A stretch of 64,000 bases of DNA from NCBI RefSeq assembly GCF_020509005.1, contig NC_063013.1:5580001-5644000 (forward strand). Direction: 5' to 3'. The position numbers and the translations under genes were made by a program. Of the stretch, positions 10,377-21,130 are shown one piece after another. The notes under the pieces are model-generated. The model did no database searches. It worked only from the letters and a program-made list of their open reading frames with translations, and had not been told where the DNA came from. Position 1 is the first letter of the stretch. Every line of letters begins with the position of its first letter. The DNA comes from Fulvia fulva. Its lineage: Eukaryota; Ascomycota; Dothideomycetes; Mycosphaerellales; Mycosphaerellaceae.

Positions 10377-12626
10377 ATGCTCATCATGGGTATCATCAAC
10401 ATTGCCCAGACCATTACGGCCTTGGTCTGGGTGACCGGGAAATCAATCACCGTCAGCATCGCAGACTGCCTTGTCGCAGCCACAACAGCCACGATCGAAG
10501 TGTTGAAAGACGACCCCATCTTCCAGACAGGACATCCTCGCCTCGATGGCATCCTCGCCTGCACCCTCTACCTCGCTCTCTTCATCGCCTGCTACATCGT
10601 CCTGTGCGAGCTCCTCCAAGCTTGGACCGACGAGCTCGGGGACGAGCTCCAGGACCTGGCAATTCCAGACTGGCAAGCTCTCAACGAGGGACACGTCCGC
10701 CGCCAGCGCTTAGCCAAATTCTTCCTCACCTTAGCAGCTCTGATCCTCATCTTCGTCCACACTCTCCGCTTCAAGCACCGCAGTATCAAGCTCAGCTCTT
10801 TCAAACTCACGCAGGAATGGCAAGAGGCACAGAACGCTTTGAAAGGTACCAAGAACTTCGGCGATTACCTTCCTGGCAGGGTTGATGTAAAGGCGAAGGT
10901 GTACAAGTATGCGTACGGCAAGTTGCCAGATTGGCTGGTTGAGCGGTTTCAGTGGCTTCCTCACGATTGGAGTCGCAACGCAAGCGTGTGGAGCTACTTC
11001 CGACTTTTGATCGATGAGAGCCGGCGAAACTGGTGGACGAGGCAGTGGATAATGGGTTGGGGTGCTTGGTCCGTGTTTGTTGTAATCGAGAGTGAGTATC
11101 GAATCGTCACCTTTGTCGCAGACTGGCGCTGATGAAACTTCCTGTAGCTGTGAACCGTGACTATCATTGTTTCGTGCCCCTCAGCTATATCTTTCTGGGC
11201 TACTGTAGTAGCCTGGCTTCGATGCAATCTGTGTTCTTCGCGCAAATACTGTTGCGCCCAAGACAGACAGAAGACTACAATGGAAAGAAGGTGGACTTCT
11301 GGATACCTAGGCCAGTGTGGGTCCTGGGGATAGGAGCTATCGAAGCCTTCTGCCTTGGAGTACTACCAACTTTGCTCCAGTGGATGTCTGAGGCATCCAG
11401 CGAGGCCGCATCGATATGGAATTTTATCTTTGGTTTGGTTCAGGCAGTACTGATCTTGGCGCCGTTCGTGATTGCTATTAGTGATGAGGTGAGTAGTGTG
11501 TTGGGAATCGTCTGCCTCAGAAACTGCGCTAATCATCGTGTAGATTGGGGATGACTATACATCCGCCGAGACAGCCAGGAAGACGCTGTCAAAGGCGTGG
11601 TGCGTCCTGTCTGTCCTCTCCGCAGCCTCGCACATCTGGACATCGGTTCTGGCCTTTCGAGAGGCGAATCCTGCTGGATGGTTTGGCAGGCACAGTCGGT
11701 GGGGAGGACAGCTCGGCTGGTTCATACCGTGGCGAAATGAGTACTATCGCTCGAAGGACGTCGGTAGCGCAGGTTGGAGCATCTTCGAGGAGCTAGGCGA
11801 TCACCCCTGGATCAATGCTGTTGGTTGGGACGTGGTCTTCTCCGTGCTAGGGCTGTGCATCTGGTCTGTCATCAGCTCTGCGAACGTGCGGGATATGCTC
11901 CAGTGCACATTCATGCCTTGGTTGGACGACATCGAAGACGTGGTGGAAGACGTGGTGGAAAATGCGATGGAGCGAGTGCACCAGATGACTGAGGAAGTGG
12001 TGTCAAAAGCAGGGAGTGCCGCACAAGGCGTACAGGAGATATTCGATGATGTTGTTGACCAAGCTCAGCTTTTCGTGGAGCCAGCTCTAGAGCAGGCTAG
12101 CAGGACGGCGGAAGACGTACGCGACAAAACAGCGCCGATGCTGGACTCTGCGAAGAAGAGATTACAGGAAGCCTGGTCGCAGAAGCCAGAACTTCCCAAG
12201 CTGCCAGGCGCTCCTAAGTTGCTTTCGAAACGGAGCTCGCGCGCACTCCCTGGAACAGATGAGTCTGATGAGGACGCGCAAGTCGATCGGCACACGTCGA
12301 AAAAGACTCGTGCACGTGCAACGGCTCAGCCCACGACGAGGGCTTTACGATCACGCAAAGCAGCTGGTTCACGTTCAGCTTCTCGTCCTGCGCAGACAAA
12401 ACCTAGGCGTGGTCGATCGGGGGGCTTGGGCGGCGCCTCGGGCCTGTCTGGTGGAAACGACAGTGCTGGTCGACGTGGAAGACATCAGAGCTTGTCGTCG
12501 ACAGCGAGTGAGGTGATGGCTGCTGCCATCAACGCGGAAGCTGCCGGTGTGACGTGGGTGCTGTGGGTGGTTGGAGGTTTGGGAATGGCTTCTGCCGGCG
12601 TGTACGGAGCTGATCAAATTTCATGA
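10377..12626 (+). CDS. Uncharacterised multi-spanning membrane protein with basic C-terminal tail
   Basis: Three exons, 10377-11091, 11148-11488 and 11544-12626, with two introns of 55-56 nt; 712 residues. Hydrophobic segments occur near residues 45-70, 108-126, after WWTRQWIMGWGAWSVFVVIE, in SYIFLGYCSSLASMQSVFFAQ, GIGAIEAFCLGVLPTLL, FGLVQAVLILAPFVIAI, CVLSVLSAASHIWTSVLAF and VVFSVLGLCIWSVISS. A conserved-looking block PRQTEDYNGKKVDFWIPRP sits between them. Residues about 470-560 are acidic and coiled-coil-like (DDIEDVVEDVVENAMERVHQMTEEV), followed by an Arg/Ser/Lys-rich disordered tail and a final hydrophobic stretch (VTWVLWVVGGLGMASAGVYGA). No family recognised. The initiator could also be the ATG at 10386. 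Confidence 0.65.
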
Positions 12627-13409
12627 TATGTCCTCTTTATCGCAGCTGGTGTGGCTTTGTGGTAGACGTCCAGGTGTGTTCTGTAGGTGAGAATTCGAAT
12701 GTGCCTCGCAGTGCCTCCTCAGCTTTGGCCGAGACGGCAGTGGACTTTTGGAATGCAAGGCGGCGCCTCATACCGGGACGTCCCCATTCAGACGACGAGC
12801 ATTCCGCTGCTGCCCACGGCTCCGGTGGACCACCCGGTCGGTCAGTGTGAAAGAAAAGTTCAGGCAGTGGTCGCTGACGACCCTGACGAGAGCCCTCCGT
12901 GAGCATCGGTGCACGCGAATGTCGAGTGTGAAGGTGCAAAGCAGCTGGGCAGTCTTGACATGACGTGCTGATGTCGCTAAAATTGGTGCACTACAGCCGG
13001 AGCAGTCGGCGCTTCGGACAACGGGTGGTGCACCGTGCACCGTCACCGTGCGGACGTGAAACAGATCCCTGCTTGTGCCGTCTGCTGTCTGCTCCTTAGC
13101 GCCCGGCTGTTTTTACACTGCCACGATGCCTCCTCGCTCCTTGCACGTCAGCCAGGCCTCCATCTCGACACTCTCTCACCTTCACCACACCATCGACACT
13201 ACTCATACCCCATCAAACAGCGACTCAACCCTTCGGACCACGCTCGCTCCGACCAATACCCCCGCAATCGGGCACTGGAACACCGCGACAGCCTCTGAGC
13301 CATTGGAAACAACCAGCTGACGCGGCCTCCGACATTGCCTGCAGCCGAGGCGACAGATTGCGAAGAAACGCCAGATAAGGCAATCAGGCACGCACATCAC
13401 TCCCTTTGC
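12627..13409. promoter_or_regulatory. Leader/promoter region of the bZIP gene with an upstream ORF
   Basis: Nearly 800 bp without a gene on either strand. It holds an ATG at 13126 opening a 64-codon frame (MPPRSLHVSQ...PLETTS) that stops at 13320, 90 bp before the bZIP start. If the transcript starts upstream of 13126 this would be a uORF in front of a transcription-factor gene, as is common for fungal bZIP factors. Transcript ends cannot be seen from sequence. Confidence 0.4.
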
Positions 13410-15093
13410 ATGGCCCACTCACGACATCACTCCCAAATGAGCCGACCGACTCCTCAATTGAAGACTGAGCAGTTCGACATGGACTCTTTCTTCGACTTCA
13501 ACCAGGGCGGCAACCAGCCCTCGCCCGTCACAGCCTCCTCATCGCGCACCGACGCCCTGTCGCCATTCGAGAAGGAGGAACAGCAGAAGTTCAATGGCCC
13601 GAGCCACGACTATGGCCAGTTCAAGCAGCAAGTCGGTCTGCCCGTAGGCAGCATGGCGAATATGCCCGTGAATGGCATGTACGACGGCTTCAACTCGGGC
13701 GTCGATGACATGCGCTTCAACTCTGGATTTGGCTGGAACACCGGACTGGACATGGACGCCGATATGGGCATGGACTACGGCAACTCACACACTGCTATGC
13801 CTGCCATGTTCTTCCCGCCCAACGACAGCCCGGCAGACAACTACGTCAACCCAAACAGCGTCGGCGGCCACGAGGAGCCACCAAGCAACGTAGGCCGCCT
13901 CTGGCCTGGCATGCACTCACAACAGGCTCAGCAAGCTGCCATGCAGAAGGCTGCCCAGGCGCAAGCCGTACAGCAACGCCAATTGAAACTGCAAGCCCAG
14001 CAGGCCCAGTACCGCCAAGTCGCCAGTCAAAGTCGATCAAGCCAAGGCTCGTCTCAACAGACACATGGCAACGGCAAGCGTGCATCGCATGCTTCTGAGC
14101 CACACGTCGAAGAGTCTATCTCCCGTCTGCTTAACCAGATGCGCCAGAACAGCCACTCTGTGCCGGATGGCGATGACGCTGACTCGCCGGGCAACATGCT
14201 GCCTCACATCGCACGCATGAAGAAGGATGAAGAGGAGATGGATGAGGATGAGCGCCTTCTCGCATCAGACGAAGGCAAGAAGCTCTCCAGCAAGGAGCGC
14301 AGACAGCTGCGGAACAAAGTCTCTGCTCGCGCCTTCCGTTCAAGGAGAAAGGGTAAGCTTTGATCGAACGTGCACCCTCACGACACGTACTAACAGCATT
14401 ACAGAATACATTGGCCAGCTCGAAGGCGAGGTAGCCATGAAGGCCCAGGAGAGCAATGTTCTTCGACAGGAGAACCAGGCACTTCAGGCAGAGAACGAGC
14501 GTTACCGTGGCTTGATCGAGACTCTCCTTCGCCACCCAGCGTTCACGCCATTCATCAACGACATCAGCCAGGACCCTTCGGTGCTACTACCCAAACAGCA
14601 CCAGCAGCAACGTCAGCAGCTACAGCCATCCGTTGCTCCCACTCCTCAACCTCAACCAGCGCAACCCCACCAGCAACAGCAACAATCGCAACCGGACGTG
14701 AAGCCTGAGTACCTCAACTTCGATGCATCACTGCTTCAGATTCCACAGTCACAACCAGAGCAGCAGAAGCAGCAGCAGCAGCAGGTTGGCCTCGCCATGA
14801 TACCGGAGAACGATTTCAGCAAACTCAATATCAACGGCTTCAATGCGATGAACTTTCAGGCTCGGTTCAACAGCGTCAATGCCTACGCGGTGACAGAGCT
14901 AACAAGTGGGCCTGATCCTGTCGAGCTACTCATCGAATCGCCAATCCGCCTGCCATGCTCCGCCTCTGCTACCTCTTCTACTGCCTCGCCTGCCACCTGC
15001 TCTGGCGCCTCGAACGACTCTTCTCTGAATGTACTACTGGCCAAGCTCGATTCCGCCGCGAAACGAGTTTCAGCCGACTCACTATACTGCTAG
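13410..15093 (+). CDS. bZIP transcription factor, MeaB-like
   Basis: Two exons, 13410-14352 and 14405-15093; the 52-nt intron carries a perfect TACTAAC branch site at 14388. 543 residues with start at 13410 (alternative ATG 13437, MSRPTPQLKTEQ). The basic region KLSSKERRQLRNKVSARAFRSRRK is interrupted by the intron and continues EYIGQLEGEVAMKAQESNVLRQENQALQAENERYRGLIETLL, a leucine zipper. RPSVAPTPQ-type and polyglutamine-rich stretches follow (QQQQQ near 14770), then a C-terminal block with AVTELTSGPDPVELLIESP. The extended N-basic motif NKVSARAFRSRRKEYI and the C-terminal block resemble the fungal MeaB group, which takes part in nitrogen regulation; the assignment to that group is from memory and moderate. 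Confidence 0.8.
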
Positions 15094-15842
15094 CTGTTCA
15101 ACAGCACCACTCGATACCCTCGCCGTACCACATCATCGTCGACCATCACAAGTCGACCGGCGTTTTCTTGTTTCCGGAGTTCCTCGGCTGGCGGCGTGAG
15201 ACCACATACTAGCGATTTTGCTTTTCCGTTTGTTCAGATAGAAGCGTCAAGTGTGTCATAGCTCATAGTCTCCAAATCATCAAGCGATCTTCGAGACGAC
15301 TCGCAATCCCACGTTCTCCTCTACCTCACTCCAGCTGCGCGACATCCTTCGTCTCACCTGTGCACCATCGTACGATTCTGCGTACCAGGATATCTGTCTC
15401 CACAACAAGGATTCCATCTCACAGCCACCTCCCAGCCGTGGGCTAATGTAAGCGGTTGGCTGGCCGCCAGGACGCCTGGTACTCTCTGACTGAGCACAAA
15501 AAGGCTATACATGGCAAGTCAGCGTCACTACTGCAAGGTACGAGGTGTGTGTCAGGACTGCATTGTCGGTGCTTTGGAGACCGCATTGCCGCTTGTATGC
15601 ATGCATAGCTGCAGAGCCGGAGGGAGGTGTTGAGCCGCTTTCACATCAGGCTTTGAGTGTGCATGCATACGCGGCGCTCATGCCGGCTCCTCACTTCAAT
15701 GCCAGATGCAATCTTGGGCAGCAGTTTGGAGTTTGACGGCATCGGACTGATGTGGTAGGGCTGGGACGTGGGGTGAGAAGGAAAGCTTTTGGTTTGGCGA
15801 AGTTGTTGAACAGTGATGCATGCTGCATGGCCATTCTCTATC
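15094..15842. other. Intergenic between convergent genes
   Basis: About 750 bp between the stops of the bZIP gene (plus) and the FAD monooxygenase (minus), so mostly two 3' regions. No RNA gene or repeat recognised. Confidence 0.45.
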
Positions 15843-17405
15843 TCACCTCCCAAATACGGAGAAGGCTTGCGTTCTCCTCCCAATCCAGCGCTGCCAGTAC
15901 TATATCATACGTCAGTCTGCGTTTCTGCAATGCCGAATGGAATGACTGACCTGCTCAAAGTAGTACCTCGCAAAGTACCATCCTATCATAGGCCACGAAT
16001 TCAGATACCATGACGCGAACGACACGCTCCGCAATCGAGTGAGCTCAGTCTCCTGCAACGCCTTACGCTCCCACTCTGCCACTCTGTCCTTGCCAAGACG
16101 CTCGCTCTGACTTGGCGGGCAAATCACCTCTTTGACCAATGTAGTCGCAGCAAATGCAGCAAGACTCGTTCCCATACCAACATTCGGCTGCGACTGTGTC
16201 AAGGCATCGCCGATGAGGAAGAGTCGGTTGTTGAAGTACGCGGCTTTTGGTGCGCTGATGGAGCTGATAACGGACACGAACGGCTCTTTAATGTGCTCGG
16301 CTAGCTCGACCAGCTCTGGGTTGAGGAGACGGCGTGCTTGCTCCAGCTGTGACTTCCAGATGTCTGGTTGCAGTTTGCCTTTCGGAATCGTCGTTCGATG
16401 GTAGTGGCCATCACTGTCGGTCATGATGTCGCGTAGAGAGAATTGCGTGGGCCAGAAGTACCATGCGAAGTTGATGTATCGTTCCCCTGGCTTGAGAGAG
16501 CCGTTGTTGCCTGGAATTGTGTATCTGCATGCACGTAAGGCTAGGCGACTAAGCTGGTCGAATCGATATGATAGGCTTACATGACGCAGTATGTGTGCTG
16601 CCCCGGCCAGATGATGGGCTTGTCCTCGATCTTATCGAGAAGCTCCTGCCTGAGATCTTTCGTAGGTACTGTACCTGCTTCTGCGTCAGCAAGCCCGCAT
16701 CACGACAGCCATTCGAAGCATTTACCACGCCATATCACGTAGCCAGGCTCCTCGCGCTCGAGGCCAGGGTTGAGCTGCCGCCGGATCGGGCTGTTGGCGC
16801 CATCTGCTGCTATCACAATGTCGCCCTGGTAGTGCTCGACCTCGCCACTTTGCGCATTCTGAACAATGGCAGTCATTCTGCCATCAATATCATCCACCTT
16901 GGTCACTTTCTTGCCAGTCAAGTAGATACCCTCTCCCTCGTTGCTCTCAGCGTCGACTGGTGGTGGGTCTGGCACATACGAGCTCGCATATCGATCGAAG
17001 TTCGCTCTTGCCCGGTAGTATGCCGAGTCCCAGGTAGTCAGATTGGTCTTGGTCGGCAGTTTGTACTTGACATCCATATTCCAGTCCAATACATAGAAGG
17101 CATCGTTTGCCACTCCCAAAGGTCTGTCTTTCAGTCGATCTTCAGTCTCGAAGAAGGCCTTCACATGAAATGATAGGCCAACGCCCGCAGCCAGTCCTTC
17201 TCGCTCGGATGATTCGGCTTGCTCCAGAATTCGAACATTGTGACCTCTGCGCTTCAGCAGTATGCCTGCCATCAAGCCACCCAAAGAACCCCCGATCTGC
17301 AGTACGATTCAATGTCATATGTTAGGTGCCGACAGCGTGGAGCCGACTTACGATGAGCACATCCAGCGGCTTCAAGTCGGACTTACCACTTTCGAGGCTC
17401 GCCAT
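15843..17405 (-). CDS. FAD-dependent monooxygenase (2,6-dihydroxypyridine-3-hydroxylase-like)
   Basis: Five exons: 17352-17405, 16726-17296, 16581-16674, 15951-16524 and 15843-15899, with introns of 50-56 nt; 449 residues. The N-terminus MASLESGKSDLKPLDVLIIGGSLGGLMAGILLKRRGHNVRILEQ is a Rossmann FAD-binding GxGxxG site across the first intron. DIVIAADGANSPIRRQL is the second FAD/NADPH motif (DG), and RLFLIGDALTQSQPNVGMGTSLAAFAATTL is the GD motif contacting the FAD ribitol. Family members hydroxylate aromatic rings using NAD(P)H and oxygen. The last intron (15900-15950, 51 nt, CTGAC branch site) gives a C-terminus YWQRWIGRRTQAFSVFGR; without it the frame would end at 15912. Substrate unknown. 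Confidence 0.8.
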
Positions 17406-18517
17406 GATGCTCAGTGCTGGCTTGTCTGAATCCTATTAATGTTTGCCACACTACGTCGAAGAGGTTGAGGAGTAGTGTACGCAAAGGTCAAGATGACAAG
17501 TCGATGGATGTCAAGAAGTTGAACCCTGGTCAAGCTCAGATCACAACACCAGGGATCGTAGTACAGCCGAACCTGCGATGTGGAAGGCGTCGGAGAGTGG
17601 TAGCGTCGTAGATCCCGACATGCAGTCAGTGGAAAGTCGCAGGATCGAGCAAGAGCTGACTGCAGTGTCACAACAAACTCAGTTGATGCAATGATCGACG
17701 GAGGAAGAGACTCAAGGGCGGCAGGAACCATATCAATAAGCTGAGGGCACACTTGGAGGCCGACTGTGTGCAATGTGCCGTACAATCATCGCTTCGTTCA
17801 CGATTGAGCAAGACAACCTGATGGTATTTACTGAAATGGTGGACGGTGGGCGGTGGCCGGCATGGAACCGAGTCGATTCTAAAGTTCGGAAGATGTGGTT
17901 TGCCTTTTCTTCCACGTGTCGTGACTCGTGCGTGTGCTGACCGCTGCGAACGTGACTGTTTTATCAGCCGCGGAGTAGCAGCACCCGATTACGGGCGAGA
18001 GACAGCGTGAGTGAGTCTGTTCCCACTACGATCGTGTTGTCAGCGCTCTGATGCCGAGGATGGCTTCGTCAGCGAACAAGACGCCTCGCGCAGTACGGTG
18101 AGACCGTTGGCGGCGAGGAGCGTGAGTGTGTTTGTGTACATGTCCAGTTCCGCCTGTACGGCGGAGATCCAGCATATGCACTGCAGATGGTGTGTACTCG
18201 ACGTGTGCCGCGTGTGTGAGAACGGTGTGGTGTGGTGTCAGTGGTGAAAGTCGACTGTGGAAGGTGCTCGCTTTCTATCTCAGCAAGCTCAAGCACATCC
18301 GGCCTAGCTCAGCCATCTCAGACCACCCAATCACTGTCCTTGCTCGGCCACGACATTTCGCCCGCCAAGGCTGGAGGGCACACTTCGACTTCGGCGTGTC
18401 TTCTGCCTCACACAATTGCGGCGACTCCAACTAACCACGGCAGCACACCTCGCACCAACACACCACTCCTACACCAACTTCCTCACCCAGGACCCGGAGT
18501 AGCAGTCCATCGCGAAC
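17406..18517. promoter_or_regulatory. Divergent promoter region between FAD monooxygenase and RPS5
   Basis: About 1.1 kb upstream of both genes. No coding or RNA gene seen. Pyrimidine-rich sequence just upstream of 18518 (CACCAACACACCACTCCTACACC...) is usual for ribosomal-protein leaders. Confidence 0.4.
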
Positions 18518-19333
18518 ATGTCTGACGGCGAGGTCGAAGTCGAGGCCGTCCAGGCCTACCCAGTCCTGCCAAAGGATGTCACCGCTGAGATTGGCAGCAC
18601 CAAGCTGTTCAACAAGTGGAGCTACGAGGACGTCGAGATCAGGGACATTTCGCTCACGTATGTCTGCCCATTATACCCCGAGATGCAGAGATGGAAGTGG
18701 TGGAGATGGCGCGGAGAGGGCACACACAGGCGCATTGATATAAGGGCATATGGCTGACGATATGGCATCACAGCGACTACATTCAGATCCGCCAGCCAGT
18801 ATACATCTCCCACTCCGCTGGCCGGTACGCCGTCAAGCGCTTCCGCAAGGCGCAATGCCCCATCATCGAGCGTCTCACCAACTCGCTCATGATGAACGGC
18901 CGCAACAACGGAAAGAAGCTCATGGCTGTCCGCATCGTTGCCCACGCCTTTGAGATTGTGCGTTTCACACAATAACATCTTCCCCACCGATCACCTTCAC
19001 TAATACCATCACTAGGTTCACATCATGACCGACCAGAACCCAATCCAGATCGCCGTCGACGCCATCGTCAACTGCGGCCCTCGCGAAGACTCCACCCGTA
19101 TCGGTAGCGCAGGTACCGTCCGTCGTCAAGCCGTCGATGTTTCCCCGCTCCGCCGTGTCAACCAGGCCATCGCCCTCCTCACCATCGGTGCCCGCGAGGC
19201 CGCTTTCCGCAACATCAAGAGCATCGCCGAGTGCTTGGCGGAAGAGCTCATCAACGCTGCCAAGGGTAGCAGCAACAGCTACGCCATCAAGAAGAAGGAC
19301 GAGCTGGAGCGTGTGGCCAAGAGCAACAGATAG
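18518..19333 (+). CDS. RPS5: 40S ribosomal protein S5 (uS7 family)
   Basis: Small-subunit ribosomal protein at the mRNA exit/E-site side of the 40S head. Three exons, 18518-18657, 18774-18957 and 19016-19333, joined by introns of 116 and 58 nt; 213 residues, the usual length. Hallmark blocks: [83 protein letters not shown] and [85 protein letters not shown]. Both junctions restore conserved sequence exactly. The first intron is twice the local norm, as often seen in ribosomal protein genes. Confidence 0.97.
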
Positions 19334-19758
19334 ACGACGAGTCGATATGGTCAACGAACAGGCTGGTTTCTTGCATGGATGGATCGGTGTTTAGTGGTGG
19401 TTGTGGCACACAGTTCAGATTTGGCTGTGCCTGCAATGCGGCTCGCTGGCTCCATCTACCCTTAGGCAGGTCGGGTATGGAAGCTGTGCCTGCTGTATGG
19501 CGCTTTTCACGCGCGAGACTTTGGTGTGGTGTAGACCTGAGGCTGTATGTTAAGCCTTTGCCATGATAAACCCCAAATCAAACAGTGAAAGCGACACGAG
19601 ATGACGTTCGCATGCATCGCAATGAACATAGAATCACAACCTGCTCCACCAGTAACACAGTCTTGGCACGAACAATTGTACATCAGGTCTGTTGCATGAC
19701 CGTCATGGGTATCTCTTAGCATCATTACGCCCCAACACCAACCCAACACTAGCTATCG
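19334..19758. other. Intergenic between convergent RPS5 and SWC5
   Basis: About 425 bp holding both 3' regions; no gene recognised. Confidence 0.5.
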
Positions 19759-20796
19759 CTACAGCTTCAACCTCGCATCCCTCGCAGCCTGCTCCCTCGC
19801 ACCAGCTGCACGATCCAAGAACGCCTCCCTCGCCAAGAAACCCCTCCGACTCTTCCCATACTCGTCCAACTCGTCCCTCAAACCCTCCTGATCCACGAAT
19901 CCCTTCCAATCCAACTGACTCTTTTGCACCGTACTCATCTTCTGCGCCTTCTTCTTCTTCTCCTCCGCCCTCTTTTCCGCCATAAGCACATCCAATCTCG
20001 TAGGAGCTTTGAGCCGTAACTTCTCCGGCGCAACACCTTTGACCAGTCCTATCGGATTCGGCTCGAACATGGAGGGACGTTTCAGCGGCTTCAGTAGACC
20101 TGTTGAGTCTGCGGGTGTAGGATTTGAGGGGTCGAGTTCGGGGTGTTCGGCGAGGTATTGTTTCGCTTCTTTCGAGGAGCGGGGGACTGTGTCTGTGACG
20201 ATGGTGACTTCGCCGGCGTATTCGATGCGGCGTTTTATGGTGATCATATCTTCTGACGATATTGGGGCATTCTCCTTGTTGTTCTCCTCGTCGTCGATGT
20301 CCATCGCATCGTCCTCGGGTTTGGGTGGAGTGATCGTTGTCCGACCTATGGGCATGCTGCTGAGGTCTGCCCATAGTGCATTCACATCGATTGTGACTTC
20401 GCCATCTCGTGCACGCTTGCGATTCTTGCGTTCTTCCTTCTCTACTACTCTTTGCGCCCTCGTTCGAACGAGACCGCCCTCGCCGCCCGAGTCTTCATCG
20501 TTTGCGCCTGCGTCCTTTCTTCGCTTCTTGCGCTTCCTCTCCTTGATTGTTGCCTCGTCACCGGAATCCAAGTCTCCATCTACGTCCGCCGTCTTTCGCT
20601 TTCCGCTTTTCTTCGGAGCAGGCTTGGTTGCCGCCGTATTTTCTTCATCTTCGGAAGACGACGAAACGTTCTCGTCGTCGTCGGCTTCTTCAGGCGCAAA
20701 GTCCTCGTCTTCGTTCTCGTTGTATTCTTCGACTTCCTCTTCCGGTGGCTCAGGCTCTGGCTCTACGACCTTGCTCACATATCGTTCTCGCGCCAT
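19759..20796 (-). CDS. SWC5: SWR1-complex protein 5 (BCNT-C domain)
   Basis: Subunit of the SWR1 remodeller that exchanges H2A for H2A.Z; acts in the nucleus. Single exon, 345 residues, start at 20796 (MARERYVSKVVEPEPEP). The N-terminal half is very acidic (EEEVEEYNENEDEDF, DDDENVSSSSEDEE) with basic KRKKRRK runs, suited to histone binding. The C-terminal BCNT domain is clear: KMSTVQKSQLDWKGFVDQEGLRDELDEYGKSRRGFLAREAFLDRA, with the invariant DWK.FV and the YL/FL.R..FL.R pattern. Another SWR1/INO80 component, RVB2, lies 2.7 kb away. Confidence 0.9.
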   Translation of the reverse strand: MARERYVSKVVEPEPEPPEEEVEEYNENEDEDFAPEEADDDENVSSSSEDEENTAATKPAPKKSGKRKTADVDGDLDSGDEATIKERKRKKRRKDAGANDEDSGGEGGLVRTRAQRVVEKEERKNRKRARDGEVTIDVNALWADLSSMPIGRTTITPPKPEDDAMDIDDEENNKENAPISSEDMITIKRRIEYAGEVTIVTDTVPRSSKEAKQYLAEHPELDPSNPTPADSTGLLKPLKRPSMFEPNPIGLVKGVAPEKLRLKAPTRLDVLMAEKRAEEKKKKAQKMSTVQKSQLDWKGFVDQEGLRDELDEYGKSRRGFLAREAFLDRAAGAREQAARDARLKL

Positions 20797-21130
20797 GGTG
20801 TTGTAGTTTAAAAGGTTCGGGATGAGTAGTTGCAGTAAAGCCGTGGTTGGGAAGTTGGGAGGACTAGCGATTGAGGTAGGTTGCAGATCACCAAGCACGC
20901 TAACGAAAGTCTATATTCGGGGCCTGCCGAATGCTCGTCCACATTTGCGCAACTAAACGCTGCGATCATAGTCTTAGTGGACATAATTACAAGCCCTACT
21001 GTGGTCTTCCAAATGCCCAAACGCCTTATCTCGCTCATCGCTCATGGGGTATCTCGCCTTTGCACTCGTAGAAAAACGCCTTGCCACCCTATGCACAATT
21101 CAAGCCACCAGCACCATCGCTCAAATCATC
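20797..21130. other. Intergenic, upstream of SWC5
   Basis: About 330 bp holding the SWC5 promoter and the 3' end of the coiled-coil gene. No other gene seen. Confidence 0.5.

Noticed and set aside
3006..17405. A secondary-metabolite cluster (terpene synthase, NmrA-like reductase, FAD monooxygenase)
   Set aside because: The genes are spread over 14 kb among housekeeping-type genes, two are broken, and no pathway partners such as P450 or transporter sit beside them.
18658..18773. Long first intron of RPS5 as a host for a snoRNA
   Set aside because: A CTGA-like D box is present near the end, but no matching C box or H/ACA fold was found; 116 nt is ordinary for a ribosomal-protein intron.
20009..20806. 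265-codon Ser-rich open frame antisense to SWC5
   Set aside because: Mirror of the acidic low-complexity SWC5 sequence; composition explains the long frame.
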